Source of the DNA: Ifrita kowaldi | Lineage: Eukaryota; Chordata; Aves; Passeriformes; Cinclosomatidae | NCBI GenBank assembly: GCA_013398055.1 | Contig: VZRS01000476.1 | Span: forward strand, 356,905 to 420,904 | Direction of reading: 5' to 3' | DNA: 64,000 nt | Shown here: positions 61,301 to 64,000 of the stretch, piece after piece | Layout of the letters: the number at the start of each line of letters is the position of its first letter | Position numbering within the stretch: position 1 is the stretch's first letter | Program-made: the position numbers and the translations under genes | The notes under the pieces: generated by a model | Database searches by the model: none | What the model was told of the DNA's origin: nothing | What the model saw: only the letters and a program-made list of their open reading frames with translations

Positions 61301-62600
61301 TATCTTCTATCATTTTCATTAAGTCTGGAGCCAGGCTGTGACACATGGCCATTTAAAGTTTTATCAGTGTTAATTGAAATTTCTCTGGTTAGTCAGGTGG
61401 TTGGTGGGCTCTCTTCCTCTTGTTTACATCTCTTGAGAGGATGCAATACAATGCAGAACCTAAACCTTGCTTCCCCTTAACTAGAATAACAACACTGGGA
61501 AAGTTCTGAGGGCTCTAATGACTTGGTGACTCCTCAGTGCTAGAAAAAACCTCAGGAACATTGGTGCCAATGGGAGTGACTTCAGGGTGGCTCCACTCTG
61601 TGCCTAGAAATTACACATCCTTCCTGAGCACACACAGTGCCCAAGGATTGGATCTGAGGGTAAGGCCTTCTGCAAAAAAACCCTGAGAATGCGACATAAT
61701 GTAATGAGCTTTTCTTCTTGAACTGCATCAACTGCACATTCAGCAAACAACAAGGTAAGATCACAAGCACATCAACAGACTATAGCTGCAGAAGGCATTC
61801 AGAACCAAATTACACCTCAGCACAATGAACTAAGAAGATGACTTGATTTTGAGTGAAAACAGAAATAGTGAACACAAAATCTAGTGGCTGATGCTCAGCT
61901 ATTAATTTCCAAGTATTTTTCTTTTTTCTTTTGAAATACAAAACTGCAATTAGTAAAGTAAAATTTGATGAGGAGAGTAAACACATACAGAGAAAATAAG
62001 TGGATTCCTAACTTTCAGCTTTAAGTCAACATTACCAAATTTATTGAATTTATATTCCAATGCCCATTTTTACAACACAACACAGGTAGCAGGATTTCTT
62101 CCCTCAGTGAAAGGAAGAGATCTTTAATCCCTTTAACTACCTGCCTCCCACTGTCACTCCCATTGTCAAGAAGGAGGAGAGTCAAAATTAGGGACTGAGA
62201 GAGTGTGAGCTCAAGATCAGGAAGTTTTACAAGGAAAGTTGCCAGCAACTGGTGGAAGTTCAGAAATTTCACAGTAGGACCCTAACACATCAGTGTAAAA
62301 CCAGCCCCAGAATAGCCTAAGCAAGAAAAGAGCAGCTCTTCCAGGGGATTTGTCACTATACAGCCTATGTCTTGACTCTAAATCAGATTTACATGGTACT
62401 TCTGTACAGACAGTGCTTTTAACACCATTTTCTCTGTGCAGATTAAAGGTCAGAAGATACATATGATTAGTATTAAAAGACTTTTAAAAAAGCTTGACTA
62501 CTGAATTCAAAGATCTTTGTATAGTCTCTTATCAGTCACAGCAGAAAAAGACACAAATGCTGTTCAGTAGTCAGTCTTACAGCATATTTCACAAAATTAC

Positions 62601-62630
62601 ACAATCATAGAATCATTTAGGTTGGAAATA
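62601..62630 (-). mobile_element. CR1 3' tip, about 30 bp
   Basis: ACAATCATAGAATCATTTAG followed by gttggaa is the extreme 3' tip of a CR1 copy. Very short and otherwise decayed. Confidence 0.6.
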
Positions 62631-63751
62631 CTACCTGTTAGTATTTTAAACTGTTAAACTGAAACATGGGCTATGCTTTAACCATGCCATTTAAATTACA
62701 CTCTGAATTAAATAAGCACATTTTTTGCACAGTTTCAGATAAGAAATTATTATTATTATTATGAAAAACAAAATTCTGTTTTCCTTTGGGAAATTTTACA
62801 TAGAAGTTACTCTTGATCAACTATAAAAGCATAGGTAACCTCATCACATAGTAATACATTCCCTTAAATTCTAGTTCTCATGAAGGGCCATCAGTTTATA
62901 AAACACAGTCTAAACAGGACAGAGAAAATACCAGTAGATTATCCAGTTCCTGTGCCACTTGACTACTCTGTGCACGTGCAAATTGGGCCACTTTCCCAAT
63001 GTTTGTATTGCACAGGAAAAAAAAGAGTTCATGTTCTTCGCTTTATGCAGCATTTACATGAAAAAAAAAAGATTTTGAGAAAAAAAAAAGAATATGAAAA
63101 CAAAAATGAGTTCTCTAAAATGGGTCAAAAAGGTCACAATATCTAATTGACTTGGAAGCTGGATTTTTTTCAAAATTATTTAGGCTTTAAAAGGACTAAT
63201 ATCACAAGTGTTAACAGGATTTCAATTCATATAACTCAGTGGTTTGGACTTATTTTGCCACATATCATTTCCCTGTGTTTTTTAAAAAATGCTATTTAAA
63301 GTCTGGATTATGTTGCTGGTTTAGTGCTCAGCACTGACATCCGATCAGCTTATTTGAATTTGAGAATCTTTCTGGATTAAGCAAATGTCAAGCCTGCAGT
63401 ATATAGAGCATATAAATCCTGTCTGAAGCTTAAATTTAAGCCAAATGCATAGTTTTATACTGAGATGTCAGAAAAGAGAAAGCATTACTCCTCCCACATC
63501 CACTTAAAGTGTAAGAAAATGTCAATATCATAATTATTTAGAAATATACATTTACTATTATCTTCAAAGCATAAAGTAAATAGAAAATTCTCCAGAACTA
63601 GAACTGAAACTGCTGTATATATTGTTACTATGAATGTATGAAAGGAAATGTGGCAGATTTTAATAAGCTTTTTCCACATAGAGGATAATGCCAAAATGTC
63701 TTTTAAATTTCATGTTCCCTTTAAAAAAAAAGAAAAATCATCATGCTTTAC

Positions 63752-63778
63752 CTTGAAGCAGGAGCAGTCACATAGGTA
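63752..63778 (-). CDS. Speculative 27-bp MYO3A linker micro-exon
   Basis: The donor TCAAG|GTAAAG has phase 2, which is what window exon 1 needs, and would give TYVTAPAS, then a split Arg, then FERIHTK. The human linker reads TEKARRERIHTK from memory. The acceptor (GATGTAG) has a poor pyrimidine tract, and the residues upstream do not look like the expected linker. It may be chance. Confidence 0.22.
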
Positions 63779-64000
63779 CTACATCAATACTAATCTACTA
63801 CATTTCACATGATACATAAGTGTACTGTGTGGAGCTTTTTCAATGGTAAAGTTGAGCCAAGACCTTTTCAAGTATTTTAAATAAAAGCCATCAGGTGTCA
63901 AGTGATTTGTTCAGAATTGATATCACTTAAATACTAGTGGAAGAAATAAAGTATTCAAGAAGACATAATATTTGAAGTTTGCAAAACACAAAGTCTGCTA

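Larger units (their letters stand above)
55350..64000 (-). other. MYO3A intron upstream of the motor exons
   Basis: 8.65 kb. I looked for kinase motifs (such as DFG or APE context) on the minus strand and saw none, so the kinase exons should lie beyond 64,000. It contains only a CR1 tip at 62.6 kb and the speculative micro-exon at 63,752. Confidence 0.65.

Noticed and set aside
55350..64000. Expected kinase-domain exons
   Set aside because: No kinase motifs were found on the minus strand; only a weak 27-bp linker candidate remains, reported separately.

Overview
The window is vertebrate, almost certainly avian, nuclear DNA. It is AT-rich and intron-dominated, and it carries several CR1 LINE 3' ends (the class that dominates bird genomes) plus at least two solo retroviral LTRs with intact target-site duplications. 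The LTR styles look songbird-like, which is an inference only. No bacterial-type genes, operons or CRISPR arrays were seen.

One gene explains nearly all coding signal: myosin IIIA (MYO3A), on the minus strand. I could build 25 consecutive coding exons from 55,349 down to 817. All have GT-AG splice sites and compatible phases, and together they give 3,879 nt, or 1,293 residues. In protein order they encode the end of the kinase-motor linker, the complete motor domain (P-loop GESGAGKT, switch I NDNSSRFGK, switch II DIFGFE), a neck with four IQ-like motifs, a 305-codon acidic tail exon holding a fifth IQ motif, and the conserved C-terminal tail (PPRRPRKP, then DSTYY, then IYYQE). The kinase domain must lie to the right of the window. 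The last roughly 30 residues probably lie to the left.

Region by region: 55.35-64 kb is the intron upstream of the motor, with one speculative micro-exon near 63.77 kb. 40.2-55.35 kb holds the N-terminal half of the motor, two small tandem duplications, a 304-bp solo LTR (51.1 kb) and a 1.4-kb solo LTR (44-45.4 kb). 21.4-33.5 kb holds the C-terminal half of the motor, including loop 2 with a possible extra 42-bp exon. 14.2-20.8 kb holds neck and tail. 0.8-5.4 kb holds the C-terminal tail exons. Introns contain CR1 copies at about 10.2, 19.2, 25.4, 32.3, 38.6, 45.6, 49.3 and 62.6 kb, plus microsatellites.

MYO3A proteins are plus-end-directed actin motors that concentrate at tips of hair-cell stereocilia and photoreceptor calycal processes and carry espin-family cargo. 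The most interesting points here concern isoform potential: a 29-codon in-frame neck cassette that appears absent from the human protein as I remember it, a second splice acceptor whose phase fits skipping of the neck exon, and a candidate in-frame micro-exon inside the actin-binding loop 2. No new type of system was found; these are refinements of a known gene.
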